From Streptomyces sp. NRRL F-5126 (GTDB lineage: Bacteria; Actinomycetota; Actinomycetes; Streptomycetales; Streptomycetaceae): 64,000 nt of DNA. The notes under the pieces were generated by a model. It saw only the letters and a list, made by a program, of their open reading frames with translations, was not told the origin of the DNA and made no database searches. Position numbers and translations under genes: made by a program. Where the stretch lies: the NCBI RefSeq assembly GCF_000721265.1, contig NZ_JOFZ01000016.1:62001-126000 (forward strand), written 5' to 3'. Shown piece by piece: positions 33,836-43,221 of this stretch. How positions within the stretch are numbered: position 1 is the first letter of the stretch; every line of letters begins with the position of its first letter.

Positions 33836-34779
33836 GCCGGAACGTGGAGGGACAGACACCCATGTCCGCGCCGGTACAGGCGGCCTACCGGTACTGCGAG
33901 GCCGTGACCGGACAGCAGGCCCGGAATTTCGCCTACGGCATCAGACTGCTGCCCGCCGGTAAACGGCAGGCCATGTCCGCGCTGTACGCGCTCTCCCGCC
34001 GGGTGGACGACATCGGCGACGGGACGCTCGACACCGCGACGAAAGAGGCCAGGCTGAAGGAGACGCGCGTCCTTCTCGACCGGGTGCGCAAGGACGCTGT
34101 CGAGGAGGACGACACCGACCCCGTCGCCGTGGCCCTCAGCGACACGGCACGCCGCTTCCCCATCCCCATCGACGCGCTCGACGAGCTCATCGACGGCGTC
34201 CTGATGGACGTGCACGGCGAGACGTACGAGACGTGGGACGAACTGCGCGTCTACTGCCGTTGCGTCGCCGGCGCCATCGGGCGGCTCTCGCTCGGTGTGT
34301 TCGACTCCGGCGCCGCGCTGCGCTCCGAACGCGCCTTCGAGTACGCGGACACGCTCGGCCTTGCACTCCAACTCACGAACATCCTCAGGGACGTACGGGA
34401 GGACGCCGGCAACGGCCGTACCTACCTGCCCGCCGAGGACCTCGCCAAGTTCGGCTGCTCGGACGGTTTCCACAGCTCCACGCCCCCGGCGGGCTCCGAC
34501 TTCGCGGGCCTCGTGCACTTCGAGGCGCGCCGCGCGCGCACGCTCTTCGCCGAGGGCTACCGGCTGCTGCCGCTGCTCGACCGCCGCAGCGGAGCATGCG
34601 TCGCCGCCATGGCGGGCATCTACCGCCGCCTGCTCGACCGGATCGAACGCGACCCGGAGGCGGTACTGAGGGGGCGGGTGTCACTTCCGGGACGTGAGAA
34701 GGCGTATGTTGCCGTGCGCGGGCTCTCCGGTCTCGACGCCCGCCACATCTCACGACGGACCAGCAGGGGGCGCGGCTGA
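33832..34779 (+). CDS. hpnD: Presqualene diphosphate synthase HpnD
   Basis: A 315-residue squalene/phytoene synthase family enzyme that condenses two farnesyl diphosphates to presqualene diphosphate. Motifs are ALSRRVDDIGDG (first metal-binding aspartates), YCRCVAGAIGRLSL and LTNILRDVREDAGNGRTYLP (second Asp-rich site). The GTGA overlap at 33832 with the hpnC stop suggests coupled translation, but an ATG at 33862 preceded by GGAGGG at 10-nt spacing is an equally good start. Its stop overlaps the start of a 38-codon frame by TGATG. Confidence 0.93.
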   Translation: MSRNVEGQTPMSAPVQAAYRYCEAVTGQQARNFAYGIRLLPAGKRQAMSALYALSRRVDDIGDGTLDTATKEARLKETRVLLDRVRKDAVEEDDTDPVAVALSDTARRFPIPIDALDELIDGVLMDVHGETYETWDELRVYCRCVAGAIGRLSLGVFDSGAALRSERAFEYADTLGLALQLTNILRDVREDAGNGRTYLPAEDLAKFGCSDGFHSSTPPAGSDFAGLVHFEARRARTLFAEGYRLLPLLDRRSGACVAAMAGIYRRLLDRIERDPEAVLRGRVSLPGREKAYVAVRGLSGLDARHISRRTSRGRG

Positions 34780-34895
34780 TGCGGCACATCGCCGATGGCT
34801 CGCGCCCGAACGCCAAGCGCCTCATCCGCACGGCAACCCCCGAGCACCCGGCCGCGTCCTTCCTGCGCGTGACCGTACGAGGGGAGCCAGGATGA
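34779..34895 (+). CDS. 38-residue protein stop-start coupled between hpnD and hpnE
   Basis: ATG 34779 overlaps the hpnD stop (TGATG), and its own TGA (34893-34895) overlaps the hpnE ATG (GGATGA), so it fills the entire 112-bp gap with no spare bases. AGGGGG lies about 9 nt before the start. The product, MRHIADGSRPNAKRL... ending RVTVRGEPG, is basic, lacks a membrane segment and resembles no family I recognise. Overlaps at both ends argue that it is translated, either as a small accessory protein or as a coupling device for hpnE. Confidence 0.6.
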   Translation: MRHIADGSRPNAKRLIRTATPEHPAASFLRVTVRGEPG

Positions 34896-36277
34896 CAACG
34901 GCCGACGATCCACAGTCCGGCCAAGCCGTCGTGGTCGGCGGCGGGCTGGCGGGGATCACCGCCGCCCTCCGGCTGGCCGACGCGGGGCTGAGCGTCACGC
35001 TCGTCGAAGGCCGCCCACGACTGGGCGGCCTCGCCTTCTCCTTCCGGCGGGGTGGGTTGAGCGTCGACAACGGCCAGCACGTGTACCTGCGCTGCTGCAC
35101 CGCCTACCGCTGGTTCCTCGACCGGGTCGAGGGCACGCGGCTCGCGCCGCTGCAGGACCGGCTCGACGTGCCCGTACTCGACGTCGGCGGCGCCGCGCCG
35201 CGGCTGGGGAGGCTGCGCCGCAACGCGCTGCCCGTGCCGCTGCACCTGGCCGCCGGCCTCGCCGCGTACCCGCACCTCTCGCTCGCGGAACGGGCGTCCG
35301 TGGGGCGTGCCGCGCTCGCGCTGAAGAAGCTCGACCCCGACGACCCGGCCCTGGACGGTGTGGACTTCGCCACCTGGCTCGGTGCGCACGGCCAGTCGCC
35401 CCGTACCGTGGAAGCCCTCTGGGACCTCGTCGGTGTGGCCACGCTCAACGCCAGGGCCGCGCAGAGCTCGCTCGCGCTCGCCGCCAAGGTGTTCAAGACC
35501 GGACTGCTGACCGAGCCGGGCGCCGCGGACATCGGCTGGGCGCGCGTGCCGCTCGGCGAACTCCACGACACGCTGGCCGGCAAGGCGCTCGCCGCCGCAG
35601 GCGTCCGCACCGAAGTGCGCACCCGCGTCACGGACCTGACGCGTTCGGAGGGCGGACGCTGGCTCGTCCACCTCGGCGAGGAGAGCGTCGAGGCGGACAC
35701 CGTCGTGCTCGCGGTGGCGCAGCACGAGGCGCACTCCCTGCTGCCGGAGGGCGCCCTCGCCGAACCCGGCCGCCTGCTCGACATCGACACCGCGCCCATC
35801 CTCAACGTGCACGTGGTCTACGACCGCAAGGTGCTGCGCAGGCCGTTCTTCGCCGCGCTCGGCTCACCCGTCCAGTGGGTGTTCGACAGGACCAGCGCCT
35901 CGGGGCTGACGGACGGCCAGTACCTCGCCGTGTCCCAGTCGGCCGCGCAGGACGAGATCGACACCCCCGTGGCGCGGCTGAGGGAGCGCTACCTGCCCGA
36001 ACTCGAACGGCTGCTGCCCGCCGCGCGCGGCGCCGGGGTGAGGGACTTCTTCGTCACCCGGGAACGCACGGCGACCTTCGCCCCCGCTCCGGGTGTGGGG
36101 CGGCTGCGCCCAGCGGCACGCACCGACCTGCCCGGACTCTACCTGGCCGGTTCGTGGACCGCCACGGGCTGGCCCGCGACCATGGAGGGCGCGGTGCGCA
36201 GCGGCATGAGCGCCGCGGGCGCCGCCCTGACCGACCTCGGCCGTCCCCACGAGAACTTTTTGGAGGAGGCGGCATGA
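34892..36277 (+). CDS. hpnE: Hydroxysqualene/squalene-forming FAD oxidoreductase HpnE
   Basis: A 461-residue FAD-dependent amine-oxidase/phytoene-desaturase-type enzyme. The dinucleotide fold VVVGGGLAGITAALRLADAG opens the protein, and the second FAD-binding text LPGLYLAGSWTATGWPATMEGAVRSG closes it. HpnE reduces hydroxysqualene to squalene in the last step of the HpnCDE pathway. The ATG at 34892 has GGGGAG about 7 nt upstream, and it overlaps the small frame before and the polyprenyl synthase after (ATGA). It is often annotated as phytoene dehydrogenase, but the hopanoid context decides the role. Confidence 0.92.
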   Translation: MTTADDPQSGQAVVVGGGLAGITAALRLADAGLSVTLVEGRPRLGGLAFSFRRGGLSVDNGQHVYLRCCTAYRWFLDRVEGTRLAPLQDRLDVPVLDVGGAAPRLGRLRRNALPVPLHLAAGLAAYPHLSLAERASVGRAALALKKLDPDDPALDGVDFATWLGAHGQSPRTVEALWDLVGVATLNARAAQSSLALAAKVFKTGLLTEPGAADIGWARVPLGELHDTLAGKALAAAGVRTEVRTRVTDLTRSEGGRWLVHLGEESVEADTVVLAVAQHEAHSLLPEGALAEPGRLLDIDTAPILNVHVVYDRKVLRRPFFAALGSPVQWVFDRTSASGLTDGQYLAVSQSAAQDEIDTPVARLRERYLPELERLLPAARGAGVRDFFVTRERTATFAPAPGVGRLRPAARTDLPGLYLAGSWTATGWPATMEGAVRSGMSAAGAALTDLGRPHENFLEEAA

Positions 36278-37389
36278 GCCTGGGTACTGCACCTACGAGT
36301 ACTGGAACTAGAGGAGAGACCGTGCCGACTGTGCCCCCGGCAGACATGGCTGTCGACACCGCGGACGTCAACGCGCTGCTCGACCGCGGGCGGAGCCTTG
36401 CGACCCCGGTGCTGCGTGCGGCCGTGGACCGGCTGGCGCCGCCGATGGACACCGTCTCGGCGTACCACTTCGGGTGGATCGACGCGGCGGGCAACCCCGC
36501 GGCGGGCGACGGCGGCAAGGCCGTGCGCCCCGCGCTCGCGCTCCTGTCGGCCGAGGCGGCCGGCGCCGCGCCCGAGCAGGGCGTGCCCGGCGCCGTCGCC
36601 GTGGAGCTCGTGCACAACTTCTCGCTGCTGCACGACGACCTGATGGACGGCGACGAGCAGCGCAGGCACCGCGACACGGTGTGGAAGGTGCACGGACCCG
36701 CGCAGGCGATCCTCGTGGGCGACGCGCTGTTCGCGCTCGCGAACGAGGTGCTGCTGGAGCTCGGCACGGCCGAGGCGGGCCGTGCGACGCGCCGCCTGAC
36801 CAGCGCCACACGCAAACTGATCGACGGCCAGGCGCAGGACATCTCCTTCGAGCACCGGGAGAGCGTCACGGTCGACGAGTGCCTGACGATGGAGGGCAAC
36901 AAGACGGGCGCCCTGCTCGCCTGCGCCTCGTCCATCGGCGCGGTGCTCGGCGGCGCCGACGACCGCACCGCCGACCTGCTGGAGTCCTACGGCCATCACC
37001 TGGGCCTGGCCTTCCAAGCCGTGGACGACCTGCTCGGCATCTGGGGCGATCCCGGCTCCACCGGGAAGCAGACCTGGAGCGACCTCAGGCAGCGCAAGAA
37101 GTCCCTGCCGGTCGTCGCCGCACTCGCGGCGGACAACGCCCCGTCGCGCCGGTTGGGCGAACTCCTCGCCGCCGACGCGAAAAGCAATGATTTCGAGACC
37201 TTCTCCGAGGAAGAATTCGCCACCCGCGCAGCGCTGATCGAAGAGTCCGGCGGCCGGGAGTGGACCTCCCAGGAGGCTCGTCGGCAGCACGCCGTCGCGG
37301 TGGAGGCCCTGGCGGGAGTGGACATGCCGGAAGAAGTCCGGGCGCAGTTCGTGGCGCTCGCCGACTTCGTCGTCGTACGAGAGAGATGA
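36274..37389 (+). CDS. Polyprenyl diphosphate synthase (probable farnesyl diphosphate synthase of hopanoid operon)
   Basis: A 371-residue trans-polyprenyl synthase. The first Asp-rich motif is LLHDDLMDGDEQRR (DDxxD) and the second is FQAVDDLLGIWGDPGSTGK; GGKAVRPALALLS supplies the diphosphate-binding Lys/Arg. It condenses isopentenyl units, most likely to farnesyl diphosphate for HpnD. The chain length is not proven, since residues before the first motif do not settle it by eye. ATG 36274 follows GGAGGAGG and overlaps the hpnE stop; a GTG at 36322 has its own AGGAG site. It is 128 bp before the cyclase gene. Confidence 0.93.
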   Translation: MSLGTAPTSTGTRGETVPTVPPADMAVDTADVNALLDRGRSLATPVLRAAVDRLAPPMDTVSAYHFGWIDAAGNPAAGDGGKAVRPALALLSAEAAGAAPEQGVPGAVAVELVHNFSLLHDDLMDGDEQRRHRDTVWKVHGPAQAILVGDALFALANEVLLELGTAEAGRATRRLTSATRKLIDGQAQDISFEHRESVTVDECLTMEGNKTGALLACASSIGAVLGGADDRTADLLESYGHHLGLAFQAVDDLLGIWGDPGSTGKQTWSDLRQRKKSLPVVAALAADNAPSRRLGELLAADAKSNDFETFSEEEFATRAALIEESGGREWTSQEARRQHAVAVEALAGVDMPEEVRAQFVALADFVVVRER

Positions 37390-37517
37390 TCACGATTCGC
37401 ATACCTGCCCTTTCTGGGGGTTGACCTGAGCAGTCGCCGCCCGTGCCCGCCACAGGCGCGGACACGGGCGGCAAAGACCCCAGCACAGCAGATGCACCAC
37501 TGCACGGAGGGGAAGTT

Positions 37518-39509
37518 ATGACAGCGACGACCGACGGAAGCGCCGGGGCGATGAGGCCCCAGGCCGTTTCGGCGGGCGTACCGGCCGGCACCGCCACGGC
37601 CGGAGATGTACGAGAGGCCGCCGAGCGCGCCACCCGGCTCGGCATCGAGCACCTGCTCGGCCGCCAGGACGAGGCCGGCTGGTGGAAGGGCGACCTCGAG
37701 ACCAATGTGACGATGGACGCCGAGGACCTGCTGCTGCGTCAGTTCCTCGGCATCCGCGACGCGCACACCACCGAGGCCGCCGCGCTCTTCATCCGCGGCG
37801 AGCAGCGGGCCGACGGCACCTGGGCCACGTTCCACGGCGGCCCCGGTGAACTCTCCGCCACCATCGAGGCGTACGTCGCGCTGCGGCTCGCGGGCGACAG
37901 ACCGGACGCGGAACACATGGCGCGCGCCGCGCAGTGGGTGCGCGAACACGGCGGCATCGCCGAGAGCCGCGTCTTCACCCGCATCTGGCTGGCCCTCTTC
38001 GGCTGGTGGAAGTGGGAGGACCTGCCGGAGATGCCGCCCGAGGTCATCTTCTTCCCCAAGTGGCTGCCGCTCAACGTCTACGACTTCGGGTGCTGGGCCC
38101 GCCAGACCATCGTGCCGCTGACGGTGGTGGGCGCGTTCCGCCCGGTACGTCCCGCACCCTTCCCGCTGGACGAGCTGCACACCGACGCCGCCGATCCCAA
38201 CCCAGCCAAGCCCCTTGCGGCGGCCGCCAGTTGGGACGGTTTCTTCCAGCGCCTCGACAAGGGACTGCACGCCTACCGCAAGGTGGCGCCGCGCAAGCTG
38301 CGCCGCGCCGCCATGCGCGCCGCGTCCCGCTGGATCATCGAGCGCCAGGAGAACGACGGCTGCTGGGGAGGCATCCAGCCGCCCGCCGTCTACTCGCTGA
38401 TGGCACTCCACCTGCTCGGCTACGACCTGGAGCACCCCGTCATGAGCGCGGGCCTCGCCTCGCTCGACCGGTTCGCCGTGTGGCGCGAGGACGGCGCCCG
38501 CATGATCGAGGCGTGCCAGTCCCCGGTGTGGGACACCTGCCTCGCCACCGTCGCGCTCGCCGACGCCGGCCTGGACGCCGACCACCCCGCGCTCGTCAAG
38601 GCGGCCGACTGGATGGTGCGTGAGGAGATCGCCCGCCCGGGCGACTGGGCCGTGCGCAGGCCGTCGCTTGCCCCCGGCGGCTGGGCGTTCGAATTCCACA
38701 ACGACAACTACCCGGACATCGACGACACCGCCGAGGTCATCCTGGCGCTGCGCCGGGTCAACCACCCCGACGCGGCCAGGATCGAGGACGCCGTCTCCCG
38801 CGGCGCCCGCTGGACGCTGGGCATGCAGTCGAAGAACGGGGCCTGGGCCGCGTTCGACGCCGACAACATGAGCCCGTTCCCCAACAGGCTGCCGTTCTGC
38901 GACTTCGGCGAGGTCATCGACCCGCCTTCGGCCGACGTCACCGCGCACGTCGTGGAGATGCTGGCCTACGAGGGCAGGACGCACCACCCCGCCACGCGGC
39001 GCGGAGTGGAGTGGCTGCTGGCCGAACAGGAGACGTTCGGCGGCTGGTTCGGCCGCTGGGGCACCAACTACCTGTACGGCACGGGGAGCGTGGTGCCCGC
39101 GCTGACCGCCGCCGGGCTGCCCACCACGCACCCGGCCGTGCGGCGCGCGGTGACCTGGCTGGAGTCCGTGCAGAACGAGGACGGCGGCTGGGGCGAGGAC
39201 CAGCGCTCCTACACCGACGAGAAGTGGATCGGGCAGGGCGACTCCACCGCGTCCCAGACCGGGTGGGCACTGCTCGCGCTGCTCGCCGCGGGGGAGCGGG
39301 ACGGTGCGGCCGTCGAGCGCGGCATCGGCTTCCTCGCCGCGACGCAGCGCGAGGACGGATCGTGGGACGAGCCGTTCTTCACCGGCACCGGCTTCCCGTG
39401 GGACTTCTCCATCAACTACCACCTCTACCGGCAGGTCTTCCCGCTGACGGCCCTCGGCCGCTACGTGCACGGGGAGCCGTTCGCCGGCCGAGCGCTCCAG
39501 GGCAGTTGA
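37518..39509 (+). CDS. shc: Squalene-hopene cyclase
   Basis: A 663-residue membrane-associated triterpene cyclase that folds squalene into hopene/hopanol. The catalytic acid motif DIDDTAEV carries Asp400, Asp402 and Asp403. Several QW repeats are visible (RQDEAGWWKGDLE, QENDGCWGG, NEDGGWGED, REDGSWDE), and the PFPNRLPFCDFGEV and GTGFPWDF segments fit the family. ATG 37518 follows the strong site GGAGGGGAAG; an in-frame GTG at 37443 has no such site. The stop overlaps hpnG (TGATG). This cyclase defines the operon as hopanoid. Confidence 0.96.
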   Translation: MTATTDGSAGAMRPQAVSAGVPAGTATAGDVREAAERATRLGIEHLLGRQDEAGWWKGDLETNVTMDAEDLLLRQFLGIRDAHTTEAAALFIRGEQRADGTWATFHGGPGELSATIEAYVALRLAGDRPDAEHMARAAQWVREHGGIAESRVFTRIWLALFGWWKWEDLPEMPPEVIFFPKWLPLNVYDFGCWARQTIVPLTVVGAFRPVRPAPFPLDELHTDAADPNPAKPLAAAASWDGFFQRLDKGLHAYRKVAPRKLRRAAMRAASRWIIERQENDGCWGGIQPPAVYSLMALHLLGYDLEHPVMSAGLASLDRFAVWREDGARMIEACQSPVWDTCLATVALADAGLDADHPALVKAADWMVREEIARPGDWAVRRPSLAPGGWAFEFHNDNYPDIDDTAEVILALRRVNHPDAARIEDAVSRGARWTLGMQSKNGAWAAFDADNMSPFPNRLPFCDFGEVIDPPSADVTAHVVEMLAYEGRTHHPATRRGVEWLLAEQETFGGWFGRWGTNYLYGTGSVVPALTAAGLPTTHPAVRRAVTWLESVQNEDGGWGEDQRSYTDEKWIGQGDSTASQTGWALLALLAAGERDGAAVERGIGFLAATQREDGSWDEPFFTGTGFPWDFSINYHLYRQVFPLTALGRYVHGEPFAGRALQGS

Positions 39510-40165
39510 TGGCAGACGGCGCCGGGGCCGAGCCCCGTGGAACGCACCCCTCGCTGCTGATCGCCTGCGCGCTCGGCATCGAGCGGTTCGCGCTGCGCGG
39601 CAGGCGCGGCGAGCCCGCAGGACCCGTGACCGTGCTGCGCACGGGCATGGGCCCGGCCAACGCCGAGCGCGCCGTGAGGGACGCGCTCGGCGACGACCGG
39701 CACAGGGACGCGGCGGTCATCGCGTCCGGCTTCTGCGCCGGTCTCGTCCCGGGCATGAGCCCGGGCGACCTGATCGTCGCCGACGAGACCAGGGACCAGC
39801 AGGGCATCACGCCCTGCACCGGCTCCGCGGAACTCTCCGAGGCGTTGTCGCGGGCACTGCCCGGACACACGGTCCACACCGGTCCGCTGACCGGTTCCGA
39901 CCATGTGGTACGCGGCCAGGAACGGGCCGAACTGCGCACCACTGGGGCCGTCGGGGTGGACATGGAGTCCGCCACGACACTCCGAACCGCTCTGGAGACC
40001 GGGCCGCGCCCGGTTGCGGCCGTACGTGTGGTCGTGGACGCTCCCGAGCACGAGCTCGTCCGGATCGGCACGGTACGCGGAGGAATATCAGCCTTCCGCG
40101 TCCTTCGTGCCGTCCTTCCGGTTTTCTATGAATGGCACCGTTCTTTGCTGCTCCCCAGGAGGTGA
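39509..40165 (+). CDS. hpnG: Adenosylhopane nucleosidase HpnG (phosphorylase superfamily)
   Basis: A 218-residue purine-nucleosidase/phosphorylase-fold enzyme. Visible features are TVLRTGMGPANAERAV, the strand SGFCAGLVPGMSPGDLIVAD, and GAVGVDMESATTLRTA, whose Met-Glu-Ser segment binds ribose. HpnG removes adenine from adenosylhopane to give ribosylhopane, after HpnH has attached adenosyl to the hopene. It is start-stop coupled to shc (TGATG) and lies 5 bp before hpnH. The length is slightly short for a nucleosidase, which is normal for this group. Confidence 0.9.
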   Translation: MADGAGAEPRGTHPSLLIACALGIERFALRGRRGEPAGPVTVLRTGMGPANAERAVRDALGDDRHRDAAVIASGFCAGLVPGMSPGDLIVADETRDQQGITPCTGSAELSEALSRALPGHTVHTGPLTGSDHVVRGQERAELRTTGAVGVDMESATTLRTALETGPRPVAAVRVVVDAPEHELVRIGTVRGGISAFRVLRAVLPVFYEWHRSLLLPRR

Positions 40166-40170
40166 GCCAG

Positions 40171-41190
40171 ATGGCTATGCCGCTCCGACAGACCATCAGG
40201 GTCGGGACGTACCTTGCCGAACAGAAGCTCCGCAAGCGGGAGAAGTTCCCGCTCATCGTCGAGTTGGAGCCGCTGTTCGCGTGCAATCTGAAATGTGAGG
40301 GCTGCGGCAAGATCCAGCACCCCGCGGGCGTGCTCAAGCAGCGCATGCCGGTCGCCCAGGCGGTCGGCGCCGTGCTGGAGTCCGGCGCGCCGATGGTCTC
40401 CATCGCGGGCGGCGAGCCGCTGATGCACCCGCAGATCGACGAGATCGTGCGCCAGCTCGTCGCCAGGCGCAAGTACGTCTTCCTGTGCACCAACGCCATG
40501 CTGCTGCGCAAGAAGATGGACAAGTTCACCCCGTCGCCCTACTTCGCCTTCACCGTCCACATCGACGGCATGCGCGAGCGCCACGACGAGTCGGTGGCGA
40601 AGGAGGGCGTGTTCGACGAGGCCGTGGAGGCCATCAAGGAGGCCAAGCGGCGCGGCTTCCGGGTGACCACCAATTCCACGTTCTTCAACACGGACACCCC
40701 GCAGAACATCATCGAGGTGCTCAACTACCTCAACGACGACCTCAAGGTCGACGAGATGATGATCTCGCCCGCCTACGCTTACGAGAAGGCCCCCGACCAG
40801 GACCACTTCCTCGGTGTGACGCAGACGCGCGAGCTGTTCAAGAAGGCGTTCGGCGGCGGCAACCGGGCCCGCTGGAGGCTCAACCACTCCCCGCTCTTCC
40901 TGGACTTCCTCGAAGGCAAGGCCGACTTCCCCTGCACGGCGTGGGCCATCCCCAACTACTCCCTGTTCGGCTGGCAGCGGCCGTGCTACCTGATGAGCGA
41001 CGGCTACGTGCCGACGTACAAGCAGCTCATCGAGGAGACCGACTGGAGCAAGTACGGGCGCGGCAAGGACGCGCGGTGCGACAACTGCATGGCGCACTGC
41101 GGCTACGAGCCGACCGCCGTCCTCGCCACCATGGGCTCCCTCAAGGAGACCATCCGCGCGGCGCGTGAGACGGTCGCCGGAACCCGATGA
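40171..41190 (+). CDS. hpnH: Adenosyl-hopene transferase HpnH (radical SAM)
   Basis: A 339-residue radical SAM enzyme. The cluster motif is FACNLKCEGCGKI (CxxxCxxC), followed by SIAGGEPLMHPQIDE, which binds SAM, and a C-terminal Cys-rich segment (DARCDNCMAHCGYEP). It couples the adenosyl radical to hopene to make adenosylhopane, the first step of side-chain building. ATG 40171 sits behind a textbook AGGAGGTGA ribosome site, the best in the operon. A hairpin and 153 bp separate it from dxs. Confidence 0.95.
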   Translation: MAMPLRQTIRVGTYLAEQKLRKREKFPLIVELEPLFACNLKCEGCGKIQHPAGVLKQRMPVAQAVGAVLESGAPMVSIAGGEPLMHPQIDEIVRQLVARRKYVFLCTNAMLLRKKMDKFTPSPYFAFTVHIDGMRERHDESVAKEGVFDEAVEAIKEAKRRGFRVTTNSTFFNTDTPQNIIEVLNYLNDDLKVDEMMISPAYAYEKAPDQDHFLGVTQTRELFKKAFGGGNRARWRLNHSPLFLDFLEGKADFPCTAWAIPNYSLFGWQRPCYLMSDGYVPTYKQLIEETDWSKYGRGKDARCDNCMAHCGYEPTAVLATMGSLKETIRAARETVAGTR

Positions 41191-41280
41191 CACCGGCCGC
41201 CGGGGGCACCGCACACCGTGGTGCTCCCGGCCCCGCAGGGGGCAGGACAACAGCTTCTGAGACATCGCCCGGCCGAATAC

Positions 41281-41302
41281 CGGGTGCCTTCCGGGGCACC
41301 CG
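41281..41302 (+). terminator. Hairpin in the hpnH-dxs gap
   Basis: CGGGTGCC (41281-41288) pairs with GGCACCCG (41295-41302) around a 6-nt loop. It could attenuate read-through from the hopanoid genes into dxs or protect the transcript. Confidence 0.45.
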
Positions 41303-41343
41303 TCGCCCGTGCGACGGTGGAACGATCCGAGAGGGGGCCGAGC

Positions 41344-43221
41344 GTGTCGATCCTTGAGAACATCCGGGGACCACGCGATCTCAAGGCGCTGAGCGAGCAC
41401 GAGCTCGACGAACTCGCCGAGGACATCAGGGAGTTCCTCATCCAGGCGGTGGCCAGAACCGGCGGCCACCTCGGACCCAACCTGGGCGTGGTCGAGCTGG
41501 CCATCGCCCTGCACCGGGTCTTCGACTCGCCCGTCGACCGCATCCTTTGGGACACCGGGCACCAGAGCTACGTGCACAAACTCCTCACCGGGCGGCAGGA
41601 CTTCTCGAAACTGCGTGGCAAGGGCGGCCTCTCCGGCTACCCGTCGCGCGCCGAGTCCGAACACGACGTCATCGAGAACTCGCACGCCTCCACCGTCCTC
41701 GGCTGGGCGGACGGCCTCGCCAAGGCGGGCCGGGTACGGCGCAGCGACGCCCACGTCGTCGCCGTCATCGGCGACGGGGCGCTGACCGGCGGCATGGCCT
41801 GGGAGGCGCTCAACAACATCGCCGCGGCCAAGGACAGGCCGCTCATCATCGTCGTCAACGACAACGAGCGCAGCTACGGCCCCACCATCGGCGGCATGGC
41901 CGCGCACCTCGCCACCCTGCGCATCACCGACGGCTACGAGCGCGCCCTCGCCTGGGGCAAGGGCGTCCTGCAGGGCACACCGGTCGTCGGCAGGCCGCTG
42001 TACGAATCGCTGCACGGCGCCAAGAAGGGGTTCAAGGACGCCTTCCAGCCGCAGGGCATGTTCGAAGACCTCGGCATCAAGTACCTCGGGCCCATCGACG
42101 GGCACGACGAGCCCGCCGTCGAGGCCGCACTGCAGCGCGCCAAGCGCTTCACGGGCCCCGTCCTCGTGCACTGCCTGACCGAGAAGGGCCGCGGCTACCC
42201 GCCGGCCCTCCAGGACGAGGCGGACCACTTCCACACCGTCGGCGCGATGGACCCCCTCACCTGCGAGCCGCTCGCGCCCAGCCTGCCTTCGTGGACATCG
42301 GTGTTCGCCGAGGAGATCGTCGACATCGGCGAGGAGCGCCCCGACGTCGTCGCCATCACCGCGGCCATGCTGCACCCCGTCGGCCTCACGAAGTTCGCCG
42401 AGCGCTTCCCCGACCGCGTCTGGGACGTCGGCATCGCCGAGCAGCACGCCGCCACCTCGGCGGCCGGCCTCGCCACCGCGGGCCTGCACCCGGTCGTCGC
42501 CGTGTACGCGACGTTCCTGAACCGTGCCTTCGACCAGGTGCTGATGGACGTGGCACTGCACCGCTGCGGTGTCACGTTCGTCCTCGACCGCGCCGGTGTC
42601 ACCGGCAGCGACGGCCCCTCGCACAACGGCATGTGGGACATGTCGATGCTGCAGGTCGTGCCGGGCCTCAGGCTCGCGGCCCCACGCGACGCCGACCAGC
42701 TGCGCGCACAGCTGCGCGAGGCCGTCGACGTCGACGACGCACCCACCGTGGTGCGCTTCCCGAAGGAATCGGTGGGCGAACCCGTCCCCGCCCTCGCCCG
42801 CATCGGCGGGATGGATGTCCTGCACGGTGGCGATGACACCGAGGTGCTGCTCGTGTCGGCCGGGGTGCTCGCACCCGTCTGCCTGCACACCGCGGAGCTG
42901 CTCGAAGCACGCGGCATCCGCTGCACCGTCGTGGACCCGCGCTGGGTCAAGCCGCTGGACGAGCACCTGGCGCCGCTCGCCTCGCGCCACCGGCTGGTCG
43001 CCGTCGTGGAGGACAACAGCCGCACGGGCGGTGTCGGCTGGGCCGTCGCGCAGTCGCTGCGCGACGCCGGGATCGATGTGCCGGTGCGCACCTTCGGCAT
43101 CCCCGAGCAGTTCCTCGCCCACGCGAAACGCTCTGAGCTGCTCGCCGACATCGGCCTCACCCCGGTAGAGATCGCGGGACGTATCAGTGCCGCCCTGGCA
43201 CGCAAGGAGAATGCGCAATGA
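41344..43221 (+). CDS. dxs: 1-Deoxy-D-xylulose-5-phosphate synthase
   Basis: A 625-residue thiamine diphosphate enzyme that joins pyruvate and glyceraldehyde 3-phosphate in the first step of the MEP pathway. The ThDP/Mg motif is [18 protein letters not shown], with [13 protein letters not shown] following. The transketolase-like central motif is [18 protein letters not shown], and the C-terminal transketolase domain has [15 protein letters not shown] 41344 follows GAGAGGG. Its stop is overlapped by the aminotransferase start (ATGA). It is a pathway-dedicated copy feeding the hopanoid operon; Streptomyces usually carries another dxs elsewhere. Confidence 0.95.
   Translation: MSILENIRGPRDLKALSEHELDELAEDIREFLIQAVARTGGHLGPNLGVVELAIALHRVFDSPVDRILWDTGHQSYVHKLLTGRQDFSKLRGKGGLSGYPSRAESEHDVIENSHASTVLGWADGLAKAGRVRRSDAHVVAVIGDGALTGGMAWEALNNIAAAKDRPLIIVVNDNERSYGPTIGGMAAHLATLRITDGYERALAWGKGVLQGTPVVGRPLYESLHGAKKGFKDAFQPQGMFEDLGIKYLGPIDGHDEPAVEAALQRAKRFTGPVLVHCLTEKGRGYPPALQDEADHFHTVGAMDPLTCEPLAPSLPSWTSVFAEEIVDIGEERPDVVAITAAMLHPVGLTKFAERFPDRVWDVGIAEQHAATSAAGLATAGLHPVVAVYATFLNRAFDQVLMDVALHRCGVTFVLDRAGVTGSDGPSHNGMWDMSMLQVVPGLRLAAPRDADQLRAQLREAVDVDDAPTVVRFPKESVGEPVPALARIGGMDVLHGGDDTEVLLVSAGVLAPVCLHTAELLEARGIRCTVVDPRWVKPLDEHLAPLASRHRLVAVVEDNSRTGGVGWAVAQSLRDAGIDVPVRTFGIPEQFLAHAKRSELLADIGLTPVEIAGRISAALARKENAQ

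Noticed and set aside
37443..37517. A longer squalene-hopene cyclase starting at GTG 37443
   Set aside because: The added residues are not family-like, and the ATG at 37518 has a far better ribosome site.
40126..43218. A 1,030-codon open frame on the minus strand across hpnH and dxs
   Set aside because: It is antisense to two well-supported genes, lacks any recognisable family text and follows from the high GC content, which removes stop codons in other frames.
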